From Pacificoceanicola onchidii (lineage in GTDB: Bacteria > Pseudomonadota > Alphaproteobacteria > Rhodobacterales > Rhodobacteraceae): a DNA stretch of 64,000 bases. Shown piece by piece: positions 17,561-25,575 of this stretch (the stretch's first letter is position 1; every line of letters begins with the position of its first letter). The stretch is taken from positions 186,001 to 250,000 of the forward strand of contig NZ_SRXY01000006.1 in the NCBI RefSeq assembly GCF_004804335.1, given 5' to 3'. The notes beneath the pieces were generated by a model. The model was not told the DNA's origin, ran no database searches, and worked only from the letters and a program-made list of their open reading frames with translations. Both the position numbers and the translations under genes were made by a program.

Positions 17561-18364
17561 ATGCGATTCATGTTTTCAAAACTACTGGGCAAGGCTTTTC
17601 TTCTTTGCGCATTGGCCGCCGGCCCCGCCACGGCGGCCACGGTCGGCTCTCTCGACAACTTTCGCACTGGCGCGGACTCGCTGACCGGCGGGGACTATTC
17701 CGGGACAGTGTCGCAGTTGCAGGCCCTTGGGCATAGCTTTGAACCAGCGGCAAGAGACCTGACCGCAGCCTACCTCGACAGCGTCGATGTCTTCATGCAC
17801 GTGCGGTCTCACAACTATGCGGGCCGAAACAGGCCTCAGGCGGCGGAAATCACGGCGCTCAAGGAATGGGTCGATGACGGCGGCATCTATGTGCAGTTCG
17901 GCGGCAACTATCAGTTTGCATCCGAGTTGAACTACTGGAGCAACCATTTCAGTTTTCTCTATACCGCCCAAACCTATTCCGGCGGAACTTGGAACAGCTC
18001 CAGCCATCCGTTCATGACCGGCGTTGCTGCCAACTCAAGTTTCGGGGCAGTCAGCAGCAGTTATGTGCACCATGTCACGTACGTCCGCGATCTGAACGGT
18101 CTGCCTTTGTCGCCCGTCACCTTCGCAACCATCGGCGGACGCGGTGCGGTGCTCGGTGCGCAATACGGCAACGGCTATGCCCTGTTCTTTGCCGATGAAA
18201 ATCCGGTCTGGGGCGCCACTCCGAACGCCGGGGCCATCACGTTCCTGAACAACGTGCTGAACAGCACCGCTGTCGCCCCGGTGCCACTGCCCGCCGGATT
18301 GCCGCTGCTGATGGCTGCTTTGGGCGCATTTGGCCTCCTGCGCAGGCGAAAAAACACAGCCTGA
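17561..18364 (+). CDS. Exported protein with VPLPA-CTERM sorting tail
   Basis: 267 residues with an N-terminal signal peptide (KLLGKAFLLCALAAGPATAA) and a C-terminal VPLPA-CTERM tail. The tail is VAPVPLPAGLPLL, a hydrophobic helix and the basic end RRRKN, the PEP-CTERM-like sorting signal of Rhodobacterales. The body has a Gly/Tyr-rich block around VDDGGIYVQFGGNYQF and NPVWGATPNAG and looks like a ThuA/GATase-like fold of the kind seen in surface proteins, though I cannot assign it. Start choice is uncertain (a second ATG three codons in). It lies 51 bases after agmatinase but is probably functionally separate. Confidence 0.8.
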   Translation: MRFMFSKLLGKAFLLCALAAGPATAATVGSLDNFRTGADSLTGGDYSGTVSQLQALGHSFEPAARDLTAAYLDSVDVFMHVRSHNYAGRNRPQAAEITALKEWVDDGGIYVQFGGNYQFASELNYWSNHFSFLYTAQTYSGGTWNSSSHPFMTGVAANSSFGAVSSSYVHHVTYVRDLNGLPLSPVTFATIGGRGAVLGAQYGNGYALFFADENPVWGATPNAGAITFLNNVLNSTAVAPVPLPAGLPLLMAALGAFGLLRRRKNTA

Positions 18365-18485
18365 CCAAAGCGGGAGCAACCGGCTTGCAAATTGTCGCTC
18401 AGGCGGCCAAGGCCTCTTGTCGTTACCGTCCTGTAACGCTCTTCTGTCACAGAGCAGTGCATAACAAACGACAGGAATCACCGCC

Positions 18486-19634
18486 ATGGCCCTCCCGCTT
18501 GCCGGCCTTACCATTCTCGACCTGACCCATGTTCTTGCCGGGCCTTATTGTTCCATGACGCTTGCCGACATGGGCGCCACCGTGATCAAGGTGGAGCGTC
18601 CTGGCATCGGTGACGACACCCGCGCTTTCCCGCCTTTCAAAGACGGCAAAAGCGCCTATTTCGCGGCTATCAACCACGGCAAAAAGAGCATCGCCCTTGA
18701 TCTGAAAGCCGACGAGGACCGCGCGGTTTTCGAAGCGCTTCTGGCACGATCCGATGTGGTTCTCGAGAATTACCGCCCCGGCGTGATGGAGCGTATGGGC
18801 TATGGATGGGAGGATCTGCATGCGCAGTTTCCGGCCTTGATCTATGGCGCGGTATCGGGCTTTGGCCACACCGGCCCGGATTCCAAGCGCCCCGCTTACG
18901 ACATGGTGGTGCAGGCACGCGGCGGGGTGATGAGCATCACCGGCGAGAAAGACCGTGATCCGGTCCGCGTGGGGGCCTCAATCGGCGATATCGTGGCCGG
19001 GATGTTCCTCGCTCAGGGTATTCTGGCGGCGCTTTATGACCGGGAAACAACCGGCAAGGGGCGCAAGGTGGACGTGGCCATGCTCGACAGTCAGCTGGCT
19101 ATTCTGGAACACGCTGTGGCGATCACATCGGTCACTGGCAAGGCCCCCGCCCCGTCTGGCGCCCGGCATCCGTCGATCACACCTTTCGAGACGTTTCACG
19201 CCTCCGACGGGCTGTTCGTCATCGCTGCCGGGAATGACAAGCTCTTCGAAAAGCTCTGCATCGCCCTGAACCTGCCTTTGGTCGGGGATGAGCGGTTTGC
19301 CACCAACCCGGCGCGCTGCGAAAACGCACGGCTTTTGAAACGTCTTATCGAGGCTGTGACCATCGACAACACCCGCGCTTTCTGGATCGCCAAACTGACC
19401 GCCGCGGGTATTCCGACAGGGCCGATCCAGACAGTCGATCAGGTGATGAAGGATCAGCAGATCCTCGCGCGCAACATGGTGGTGGACGTCTTGGACAAGA
19501 ACGGTCGCGCGGCCTACAAGGCCGCCGGAAACCCGATCAAGCTTTCCGACGCGCCGGACCCAACAACACGCGGGCCTGCACCGGAACTCGACGGCAACCG
19601 GGGCGAGATTTTGCGGTGGCTGGGAGAAGAATAA
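18486..19634 (+). CDS. CaiB/BaiF-type (class III) CoA-transferase
   Basis: Transfers CoA between carboxylic acids through a ternary-complex mechanism. The N-terminus LPLAGLTILDLTHVLAGPYCSMTLADMGA is diagnostic, as are KVERPGIGDDTR, VVLENYRPGVM and FGHTGPDSKRPAYDMVVQA, where the Asp after Tyr is the expected catalytic residue. 382 residues is standard. The start is preceded by AGGAATC. An inverted repeat CGTTAC-N6-GTAACG (18421-18438) lies upstream and could be an operator. The acid substrates cannot be deduced; no dedicated pathway genes adjoin it, and the structured repeat copy B follows immediately. Confidence 0.92.
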   Translation: MALPLAGLTILDLTHVLAGPYCSMTLADMGATVIKVERPGIGDDTRAFPPFKDGKSAYFAAINHGKKSIALDLKADEDRAVFEALLARSDVVLENYRPGVMERMGYGWEDLHAQFPALIYGAVSGFGHTGPDSKRPAYDMVVQARGGVMSITGEKDRDPVRVGASIGDIVAGMFLAQGILAALYDRETTGKGRKVDVAMLDSQLAILEHAVAITSVTGKAPAPSGARHPSITPFETFHASDGLFVIAAGNDKLFEKLCIALNLPLVGDERFATNPARCENARLLKRLIEAVTIDNTRAFWIAKLTAAGIPTGPIQTVDQVMKDQQILARNMVVDVLDKNGRAAYKAAGNPIKLSDAPDPTTRGPAPELDGNRGEILRWLGEE

Positions 19635-19640
19635 CGGCTG

Positions 19641-19900
19641 TTTTTGGCCTTGAGCGGTCATAGTGCGCGCACCCGTCCCGGACTTGATCCGGGACCTCAG
19701 GGTTAGAGCACAAGCCGCGCCATCGACGGGCCGTGGTGCGGCGATGCAACCGTTGATCCCCTCGATTTATCCCAGCCACTGGCGCGCTAGGCTTATGTGG
19801 CTCGCTACCGCAACCCAATCGCCGTGCCGCGGGGGCGGCCCGTCGATGGCGCGGCGCCCTTCGGGCTTGATTCCGCGCTCGGGTGCAGATGAACGGCCGC
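19641..19900 (+). repeat. Dispersed structured repeat, copy B (about 260 bp)
   Basis: The second copy of the block at 5146-5404, in the same orientation. It has a perfect palindrome GTCCCGGA-CTTGA-TCCGGGAC near the left end (19675-19695). The perfect 19-bp inverted arms are CCGCGCCATCGACGGGCCG at 19715-19733 and its complement at 19836-19854. The hairpin GCCC-TTC-GGGC (19856-19866) replaces GGCC-TGC-GGCC of copy A, including one compensatory pair switch. It lies between a CoA-transferase gene and a convergent hypothetical gene, starting 6 bases after the stop of the former. Confidence 0.85.
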
Positions 19901-19917
19901 TCAAGGCCAAACCCACC

Positions 19918-21126
19918 TTACGCCGTCTGCACAACACCCGCTTCCAGCGACTCCCCACCCCGGCCGGATGGCTTTCCTCCAAACGCCTTGGCAAAGGCCG
20001 CATAGAGCGCCTCTCGCGGCTCCCCTTCCGGCCACATCTCCAGATAGACCTCTTCCAGATGCTCACGGAAAATGCGCACCGTGTCGCTGCGCGGCCCGTT
20101 GTGCCAGAACCACGCCGCGTAGAGGTTTGCCTGCGGCTGACCGCCTGCGTAACGAATGTCGTCCTCCAACGCCCTGTCAAAACGCGCGCCGCTGTAGCCC
20201 GGCACATCCGTGAGTTCGATGCAGGGCCAGACCGCGATCATGATCCGCGCATAGATCGTGCCGCCGTATGCCTCTTCGGTTATCTGCACCGCGCGATCGG
20301 CCACAGCGCCCACTTCGGCTTCCGAGCCATACCAGCCCGGCAGCATGTGATGGGCATGTTCTTCCCATAGCGCGAGGTTCTCTGGATCAGCGCGCAAAAC
20401 GCTTTCCCACCGGTCCCGCAAAGCCGCCCCGGCCTCCTCATGATCCAGCGCCAGAGCACAGTGGTACCACGCCTGCGCCAAGAGCGGCGATTGCGCCGGA
20501 TCGCGGCCCGTGTCCCGGATCAGCCCTTCGGCCTCCGCGCTCCACTTGTGGAAAAGCCCCATGCCGTCATAGGTTTGTACCCGGCCATAAAATTGCCCAT
20601 GCGCGATCCAGGCCGCCCGCGTCAGTGTATGGCACAGCAGAACGGTCAGCATCGGCACATGCGGGTTGGTGATGGCAATGTGGCGGATCTTGTCCACTTC
20701 CGCCTCAAGCCCGGCAAAATCGTCACCATGTGGTTCAGCAGGCAGGTCAGCGCCCACGTCCAGAAGCGGCTCGATCAGATGGTCAGCGGCATAGTCATGT
20801 GCTTTGATCCCGTATCCTACGTCAAAAGGCGCGCTCTCGATCTCGCGCAGAAGTTTGCCCAGACGCACCCAATCCTCGGTCTGCCACGCCTCGTCCAGGA
20901 GCGCATCAATGCTTAAGGAGGCCTCGCTGTCCGGCGGAATATCCCGGCTTGGAAGGTCAAACGCCGCCCGGCCCTTTTCAACCAGCTTGCCATCGGTGAA
21001 CCCGCGCCAGAACCCGGTCACAAGCGCCGTTCCAAAGCGCCACGAAAACGGACCAAGCGCGATCAAGGCGCCGTAGCCCAACACGCTTGCCCAGTTTTCC
21101 GTTATGAAAGTCAAAGCCTCGTTCAT
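19918..21126 (-). CDS. Conserved-looking hypothetical protein with one N-terminal membrane helix
   Basis: I do not recognise this family. The start MNEALTFITENWASV has GGAGAG upstream, giving 402 residues. One membrane helix (residues about 10-35, VLGYGALIALGPFSWRFGTALV) is followed by a long soluble domain. This is rich in helical, Trp/Ala/Leu repeats (LLCHTLTRAAWIAHGQF, LLAQAWYHCALALDHEEAG, LWEEHAHHMLPGWYGSEAE), reminiscent of TPR-like solenoids. It is divergent from the corrinoid-activase-like gene with 174 bases between. A membrane-tethered scaffold is a guess only. Confidence 0.75.
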   Translation of the reverse strand: MNEALTFITENWASVLGYGALIALGPFSWRFGTALVTGFWRGFTDGKLVEKGRAAFDLPSRDIPPDSEASLSIDALLDEAWQTEDWVRLGKLLREIESAPFDVGYGIKAHDYAADHLIEPLLDVGADLPAEPHGDDFAGLEAEVDKIRHIAITNPHVPMLTVLLCHTLTRAAWIAHGQFYGRVQTYDGMGLFHKWSAEAEGLIRDTGRDPAQSPLLAQAWYHCALALDHEEAGAALRDRWESVLRADPENLALWEEHAHHMLPGWYGSEAEVGAVADRAVQITEEAYGGTIYARIMIAVWPCIELTDVPGYSGARFDRALEDDIRYAGGQPQANLYAAWFWHNGPRSDTVRIFREHLEEVYLEMWPEGEPREALYAAFAKAFGGKPSGRGGESLEAGVVQTA

Positions 21127-21300
21127 GGTGGTCTCTCCGCATTCTGCGTCTGATCCAATGATGCTCCCAAATGAATAAGGCGCTATTAAGCAAGGTTTCA
21201 GGCGCCGCGTGCCGGATTTGGGCAAGGATATGACGCCACACGACTTTTTAATTGTCTTTTGCGGCGTATGTTTTGATCAGACACGTGATGCAGGCAGACT

Positions 21301-23349
21301 ATGACCGACACAAAAGACCCCCTCGTGATCTTCACGCCCTCCGGCAAACGCGGCCGGTTTCCTGCGGGAACACCGGTTCTGACCGCGGCGCGGCAGCTTG
21401 GCGTTGACCTAGACAGCGTCTGTGGCGGGCGCGGCATCTGCTCGAAATGCCAGATCACGCCGTCTTTCGGCGACTTTCCCAAACATGGCGTCACGGTGTC
21501 CGAAGACGCGCTGTCGGAATGGAACAAGGTCGAGCAGCGTTATGATGACAAACGCGGTCTGAAACCGGGGCGTCGTCTGGGCTGTCAGGCCACGGTGCAG
21601 GGCGACATTGTCATCGACGTGCCGCCTGAAAGCCAGGTGCACCGGCAAGTGGTGCGCAAGGCCGCCAGCGCGCGGGTTGTCGAAATGGATCCCGCCACGC
21701 GGCTTTTCTACATCGAAGTGCAGGAACCGGACATGCACGAGCCGACGGGTGATCTGGAACGGGTGGCCCAGGCCTTGCAGGCGCAATGGCATATCGAAGG
21801 GGTGACGGCGGATTTCTCCGTCCTCCGCGACTTGCAAAAGACCCTGCGCAAAGGCGATTGGAAAATCACTGTCGCGCTCTTCAAAGCGGACGATAACCCG
21901 CCGCGTATCACCGCCGCTTGGCCGGGGCTGCATGAGGGCGGGCTTTATGGTCTGGCGATTGACCTTGGCTCGACCACCGTCGCGGCGCATCTGACCAACC
22001 TTGAGACCGGAGAAGTTGTCGGCTCCTCCGGCATCATGAACCCGCAGATCCGCTTTGGCGAAGACCTGATGAGCCGGGTGTCGTATGTCATGATGAACCC
22101 CGGCGGCGAGGTAGAGATGACCCGCGCCGTGCGCGAGGCGCTGGACACTTTGGCGATGGAACTGGCTCGGGAAGCGGAAATCGCACCATCGTCAATCCTC
22201 GAATGCGTCTTTGTCTGCAACCCGGTGATGCACCACCTTCTGCTTGGCATTGACCCCGTCGAACTGGGTCAAGCGCCCTTTGCGTTGGCGACCTCTGAAT
22301 CGCTCTCGCTGTCTGCCGCCGATCTGGACCTTTCTTCCCTGCCCGCCTCGGCACAGGTCTATGTCCTGCCGTGCATTGCCGGTCATGTCGGTGCCGACGC
22401 CGCCGCCGTGGCCCTGTCCGAAGAGCCGGGCAAGAGCGACGATCTGGCCTTGATTGTCGATGTCGGCACAAATGCGGAAATTCTGCTTGGCGACAGCACC
22501 CGCGTGCTCGCCTGTTCCTCCCCCACCGGCCCGGCCTTTGAAGGCGCACAGATCAGCTCAGGCCAGCGCGCCGCGCCCGGCGCGATTGAAGCGATCCGCA
22601 TTGATCCGGTGACCAAGGAGCCACGATTTCGGGTGATCGGCTGCGACAAGTGGTCGGACGAAGACGGCTTTTGGGCGGAAACCGCCCAGACCGGCATCAC
22701 CGGCATCTGCGGCTCCGGCATCATCGAGGCGGTGGCCGAAATGCGCATCGCCGGGCTTCTGGACGCAAAGGGCCTGATCGGCTCGGCCGAACAGACCGGC
22801 ACTGCGCGGTCCGTCCCCGAAGGGCGCACACACGCCTATCTGATCCATGATGGCAGCGCCGACGATGGCCCGCGCATCACCGTCACCCAAGGCGACATTC
22901 GCGCCATTCAGCTCGCCAAATCCGCGCTCTATGCGGGCGCGCGCCTTCTGATGGATGAGCGCGACGTGGACAAGGTCGACCGCGTGGTGCTCGCCGGGGC
23001 CTTTGGCGCGCATATCTCGCCTCTGCACGCGATGGTGCTTGGCATGATCCCCGATGTGCCGTTGGACAAGGTCACGAGCGCAGGCAACGCCGCCGGAACC
23101 GGCGCGCGCATTGCGCTTTGCAATGTCGAGGCGCGGCGTGAGATCGAACGCGTGGTCCGCGAGATCACCAAGGTGGAAACCGCCATCGAGCCGAAGTTTC
23201 AGGAACACTTCGTCAACGCCAACGCCATCCCCCATGCCACCGATCCTTTCCCGGAACTGGCACAGATCACCTCCCTGCCCGACGTGAACTTCAACACCGG
23301 CGGCGGCGAGAGCGAAGGCGGCGGGCGCAGGCGGCGGCGGCGCGGCTGA
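21301..23349 (+). CDS. ASKHA/2Fe-2S protein, reductive activator of corrinoid protein (RACo-like)
   Basis: 682 residues. The N-terminal ferredoxin domain carries a plant-type cluster motif, C-x5-C-x2-C (VCGGRGICSKCQ) with a fourth Cys in RLGCQA. A linker follows, and from about residue 215 the actin-like ASKHA fold begins (YGLAIDLGSTTVAAHLTNLETGE; ALIVDVGTNAEI; ITGICGSGIIEAVAE; VLAGAFGAHI), the DUF4445 arrangement. The protein ends in a basic Gly/Arg tail. Characterised relatives use ATP to reduce inactive Co(II) corrinoid to Co(I) in methyltransferases. No corrinoid protein or methyltransferase is in this window, so the partner must be elsewhere. Confidence 0.88.
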   Translation: MTDTKDPLVIFTPSGKRGRFPAGTPVLTAARQLGVDLDSVCGGRGICSKCQITPSFGDFPKHGVTVSEDALSEWNKVEQRYDDKRGLKPGRRLGCQATVQGDIVIDVPPESQVHRQVVRKAASARVVEMDPATRLFYIEVQEPDMHEPTGDLERVAQALQAQWHIEGVTADFSVLRDLQKTLRKGDWKITVALFKADDNPPRITAAWPGLHEGGLYGLAIDLGSTTVAAHLTNLETGEVVGSSGIMNPQIRFGEDLMSRVSYVMMNPGGEVEMTRAVREALDTLAMELAREAEIAPSSILECVFVCNPVMHHLLLGIDPVELGQAPFALATSESLSLSAADLDLSSLPASAQVYVLPCIAGHVGADAAAVALSEEPGKSDDLALIVDVGTNAEILLGDSTRVLACSSPTGPAFEGAQISSGQRAAPGAIEAIRIDPVTKEPRFRVIGCDKWSDEDGFWAETAQTGITGICGSGIIEAVAEMRIAGLLDAKGLIGSAEQTGTARSVPEGRTHAYLIHDGSADDGPRITVTQGDIRAIQLAKSALYAGARLLMDERDVDKVDRVVLAGAFGAHISPLHAMVLGMIPDVPLDKVTSAGNAAGTGARIALCNVEARREIERVVREITKVETAIEPKFQEHFVNANAIPHATDPFPELAQITSLPDVNFNTGGGESEGGGRRRRRRG

Positions 23350-23374
23350 ATTTGGCGCGCGCCGCGCAATCCCT

Positions 23375-23404
23375 CTTGCGTGGGCTGCGGCGCGCCGCTA
23401 GATA
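23375..23404 (+). promoter_or_regulatory. Promoter of the tRNA-Gly gene
   Basis: A TTGCGT -35 (23376-23381) and a TAGATA -10 (23399-23404) are separated by 17 bases. The -10 ends 11 bases before the mature tRNA 5' end, as expected for a tRNA promoter. This is read by eye and not tested. Confidence 0.55.
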
Positions 23405-23415
23405 CCTCTGCGAGC

Positions 23416-23489
23416 GCGGGTATGGTGAAAAGGTATCACGGCAGCTTCCCAAGCTTTAGTTACGGGTTCGATTCCCGTTACCCGCTCCA
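23416..23489 (+). tRNA. tRNA-Gly (anticodon CCC)
   Basis: A 74-base tRNA with encoded CCA. The acceptor stem is GCGGGTA/TACCCGC, the D stem GTGA/TCAC, the T stem ACGGG/CCCGT with loop TTCGATT, and the anticodon loop TTCCCAA with anticodon CCC. The anticodon stem (GCAGC/GCTTT) is imperfect: pair 28-42 is C-U and pair 27-43 is a G-U wobble. It reads GGG codons. The gene stands alone between the RACo-like gene and the pentapeptide-repeat gene. Confidence 0.92.
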
Positions 23490-23519
23490 CCTTCCCGAAA
23501 TTCGACGAAACCCGTGCGC

Positions 23520-23891
23520 TCAGCCCTGCGCTTTCTCGTAGGCTTCGAACAGGTCCGAAACCAACACACCATTGATCCGCATCCCCGTCAGATCCGCGTC
23601 GCGAATGTCGAGATCGGCCAGCGTCGCCTGCGCGATTTTTACGTTCGACAGGTTGGCATTGGTTATGGTCGACTGAGACAGGTTGATGTTGTGAAAGGTG
23701 GACTTGCCCAGGTTCACATCGTCGAACACCGCTTCGCCGAGGTTCGTGTCCTTGAACTCAGCCTTGCTCAGCACCGCCCAAAACCGCGCGCCCGCAAGGT
23801 TCACACCGTCAAAATGCGCGCCGGTCATATTGGCGCGCTTGTAATGGGCACCGGACAGGTCCTCGCCGTCGAAAGGGTTTTCTGTGCTCAT
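23520..23891 (-). CDS. Pentapeptide-repeat protein
   Basis: 123 residues built almost entirely of A(N/D)LXX-type pentapeptides (DLSGA, NMTGA, NLAGA, NLGEA, NLGKS, NLSQS, NLSNV, DLTGM). These stack into a right-handed quadrilateral beta-helix. The short C-terminal helix is LVSDLFEAYEKAQG. GGAGG precedes the ATG. The family includes DNA-mimic gyrase protectors (Qnr, MfpA) and many proteins of unknown function. This one is short and lacks loops, so no specific role can be assigned. There is no signal peptide. Confidence 0.9.
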   Translation of the reverse strand: MSTENPFDGEDLSGAHYKRANMTGAHFDGVNLAGARFWAVLSKAEFKDTNLGEAVFDDVNLGKSTFHNINLSQSTITNANLSNVKIAQATLADLDIRDADLTGMRINGVLVSDLFEAYEKAQG

Positions 23892-23921
23892 GGGGGCCTC
23901 CGCGCCATCAAGGTTTGAACG

Positions 23922-25034
23922 TCAGACAACCGCCTTCAGCCGCCTGCGTAAGTGTTCGACAGACTGTCTCACTTCGCCGCGAATGTCTCCCCCTCTTGGG
24001 GCATCAAGCAGCGTTGTCAGCAGCGTTTCCTCGGGCCGCCCCTTGCGGTGCCAGGAGAGGCCCCGCATTACCTTTTCCGCCTCCGCAGGCAGGCGGTCCG
24101 GCACATCCAGACCGGCGAGCATCGCCCAGACCCCGCTCCAGCACCGCGCCACGGTCCATGGATTGTACCCGCCCCCACCCGAAACGATAAACCGGGGCGC
24201 CAACGCGCGCAGCGCCGAAACCGCCGCGCGGTGACAGCGGTTGGACAGGCTGAGCCGGGCCAAGGGATCTTCTGTGACAGCATCCGCACCGCATTGCAGG
24301 AAAATCGCGTCAGGCCGGAAATCCTGAACTGCTGGCAGGATCAAGTCATTCAGAACAAGGTGAAATTCATCATCATGAAAGCCGCGCGGCACCGGAAGGT
24401 TGAACGCGGCGCCACCAGCTTCATCGTTCAGCAACCCCGTGAAAGGCCAGCGTTTCGCTTCATGCACGGAAATCATCCGCACCTGCTCGGACCCGGCAAA
24501 ACCCGCTTCGACGCCGTCACAGTGATGAGCGTCGATGTCGACGTAGGCCACGCGGTCCAGACCCATGTCCAAAAGCCGTTTGATCGTCAGAACCGGCTCA
24601 TTGAGATAACAGAACCCCGCCGCGCGATCCGCAAAGCCATGATGCGTGCCGCCGCCGGGGTTATAGACCACCCCGCCCCGCGCCACGATCTCCGCCGCCA
24701 ATAGCCCGCCGCCGACCGCCGTGGCCGGCCTGCGGTACATCTCGGGGAAGATCGGATTGGAGAGCGTTCCAAGCCCGTGCCGCTCACGCACAGCTTCGGT
24801 GACCGCGCCATCCGCTTCGGCTTTTCTGAGCGCCGCGACGTATTCGGCCGTATGAAACGCGGTCAGGGCCGCCGGTTTTGCCATGGGTGAAATGCGATAG
24901 TTGCCGTCATGCAGCCACCCCAGCGCGCGGCACAGGTCCATGGCCGCCGGCACCCGTTCGATCGACAAAGGATGCGTGCGCCCATAACTGGAGCCGCGAT
25001 AGATGCGCGCACCGATGAAAAGCGGCGCACTCAC
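23922..25034 (-). CDS. Histone deacetylase-fold protein (acetoin utilisation AcuC-like)
   Basis: A zinc-dependent amidohydrolase of the arginase/deacetylase superfamily, 370 residues. The active-site motifs are intact: GGGTHHGFADRAAGFCYLNE, YVDIDAHHCDGVE (zinc Asp/His) and FLQCGADAVTEDPLARL. The C-terminal GGGGYN block is also present. The gene starts at GTG overlapping the stop of the Lrp-type regulator gene, so the two are co-transcribed. Substrates in this group include acetylated proteins and acetylated polyamines. The neighbouring arginase and agmatinase genes make an acetylpolyamine role conceivable, but that is inference. Confidence 0.9.
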   Translation of the reverse strand: MSAPLFIGARIYRGSSYGRTHPLSIERVPAAMDLCRALGWLHDGNYRISPMAKPAALTAFHTAEYVAALRKAEADGAVTEAVRERHGLGTLSNPIFPEMYRRPATAVGGGLLAAEIVARGGVVYNPGGGTHHGFADRAAGFCYLNEPVLTIKRLLDMGLDRVAYVDIDAHHCDGVEAGFAGSEQVRMISVHEAKRWPFTGLLNDEAGGAAFNLPVPRGFHDDEFHLVLNDLILPAVQDFRPDAIFLQCGADAVTEDPLARLSLSNRCHRAAVSALRALAPRFIVSGGGGYNPWTVARCWSGVWAMLAGLDVPDRLPAEAEKVMRGLSWHRKGRPEETLLTTLLDAPRGGDIRGEVRQSVEHLRRRLKAVV

Positions 25035-25468
25035 CGTCCAGGCGCCCGCGTCGAGAGGAGCAAGGAGGTTTCAGACGTCGCCACCCCTTCGAGCCGCCGA
25101 ATACGGTTCAGGACCTTGTCGAGCGTTTCGAGGCTGTCGGTCCCAAGCTCGGCAATCACGTCCCAACGCCCGTTGGTCGAATGAACTGCCCGCGCTTCCG
25201 GCAGTCCGAGAAGCTGCCGCTTGATCCGATCCGCCCCGCGCCCTTCGATGCCGATCATCATCAGCGCGCGCACCGGATCAGCGCTGGCGTCTTCTTTCAG
25301 CACCACGGAAAACCCAAGGATGACACCAGAGGCGCGCAATTTCTCGATCCGCGCCCGCACGGTTGTGCGCGACAGGCCCAGTTGCACCGCCAGATCCGAT
25401 AGCGCGGCGCGGGCGTCTGCGCGCAAAGCGGCGATCAATCGATGATCCGTTTCATCCAGTTCGAGCAA
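25031..25468 (-). CDS. Lrp/AsnC-family transcriptional regulator
   Basis: 145 residues. I choose a TTG start giving MLELDETDHRLIAALRADAR, with GGAGGG five bases upstream. A longer reading from a TTG 14 codons earlier has no ribosome site. The N-terminal helix-turn-helix is followed by an Lrp-type ligand-binding (RAM) domain (VRALMMIGIEGR...VHSTNGRWDVIAELGTDSLETLDKVL). It is divergent from arginase and ornithine cyclodeaminase and translationally coupled to the deacetylase-fold gene. It probably controls arginine/ornithine catabolism in response to an amino acid. Confidence 0.9.
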   Translation of the reverse strand: MLELDETDHRLIAALRADARAALSDLAVQLGLSRTTVRARIEKLRASGVILGFSVVLKEDASADPVRALMMIGIEGRGADRIKRQLLGLPEARAVHSTNGRWDVIAELGTDSLETLDKVLNRIRRLEGVATSETSLLLSTRAPGR

Positions 25469-25501
25469 TTCAACCCTCCGTTTCGCACAGAATACACCCG
25501 T

Positions 25502-25511
25502 ATTGGCCAAT
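25502..25511. promoter_or_regulatory. Perfect palindrome in the Lrp/arginase divergent promoter region
   Basis: ATTGGCCAAT, a 10-bp perfect palindrome, lies midway between the Lrp start and the arginase start. It could be part of the regulator's binding site. The evidence is position and symmetry only. Confidence 0.3.
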
Positions 25512-25575
25512 TTGAAGCCTTAATCCCTACGCGCTTTGCAAAGATCATAGGGCAAACGCGAAACAGGACCATGTG

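Noticed and set aside
25535-25542. A single TTTGCAAA between the Lrp-type regulator and arginase
   Set aside because: It matches the half-site seen at the valine genes but lacks the abutting second 8-mer, and arginine catabolism does not fit an acyl-CoA regulator. Probably chance.
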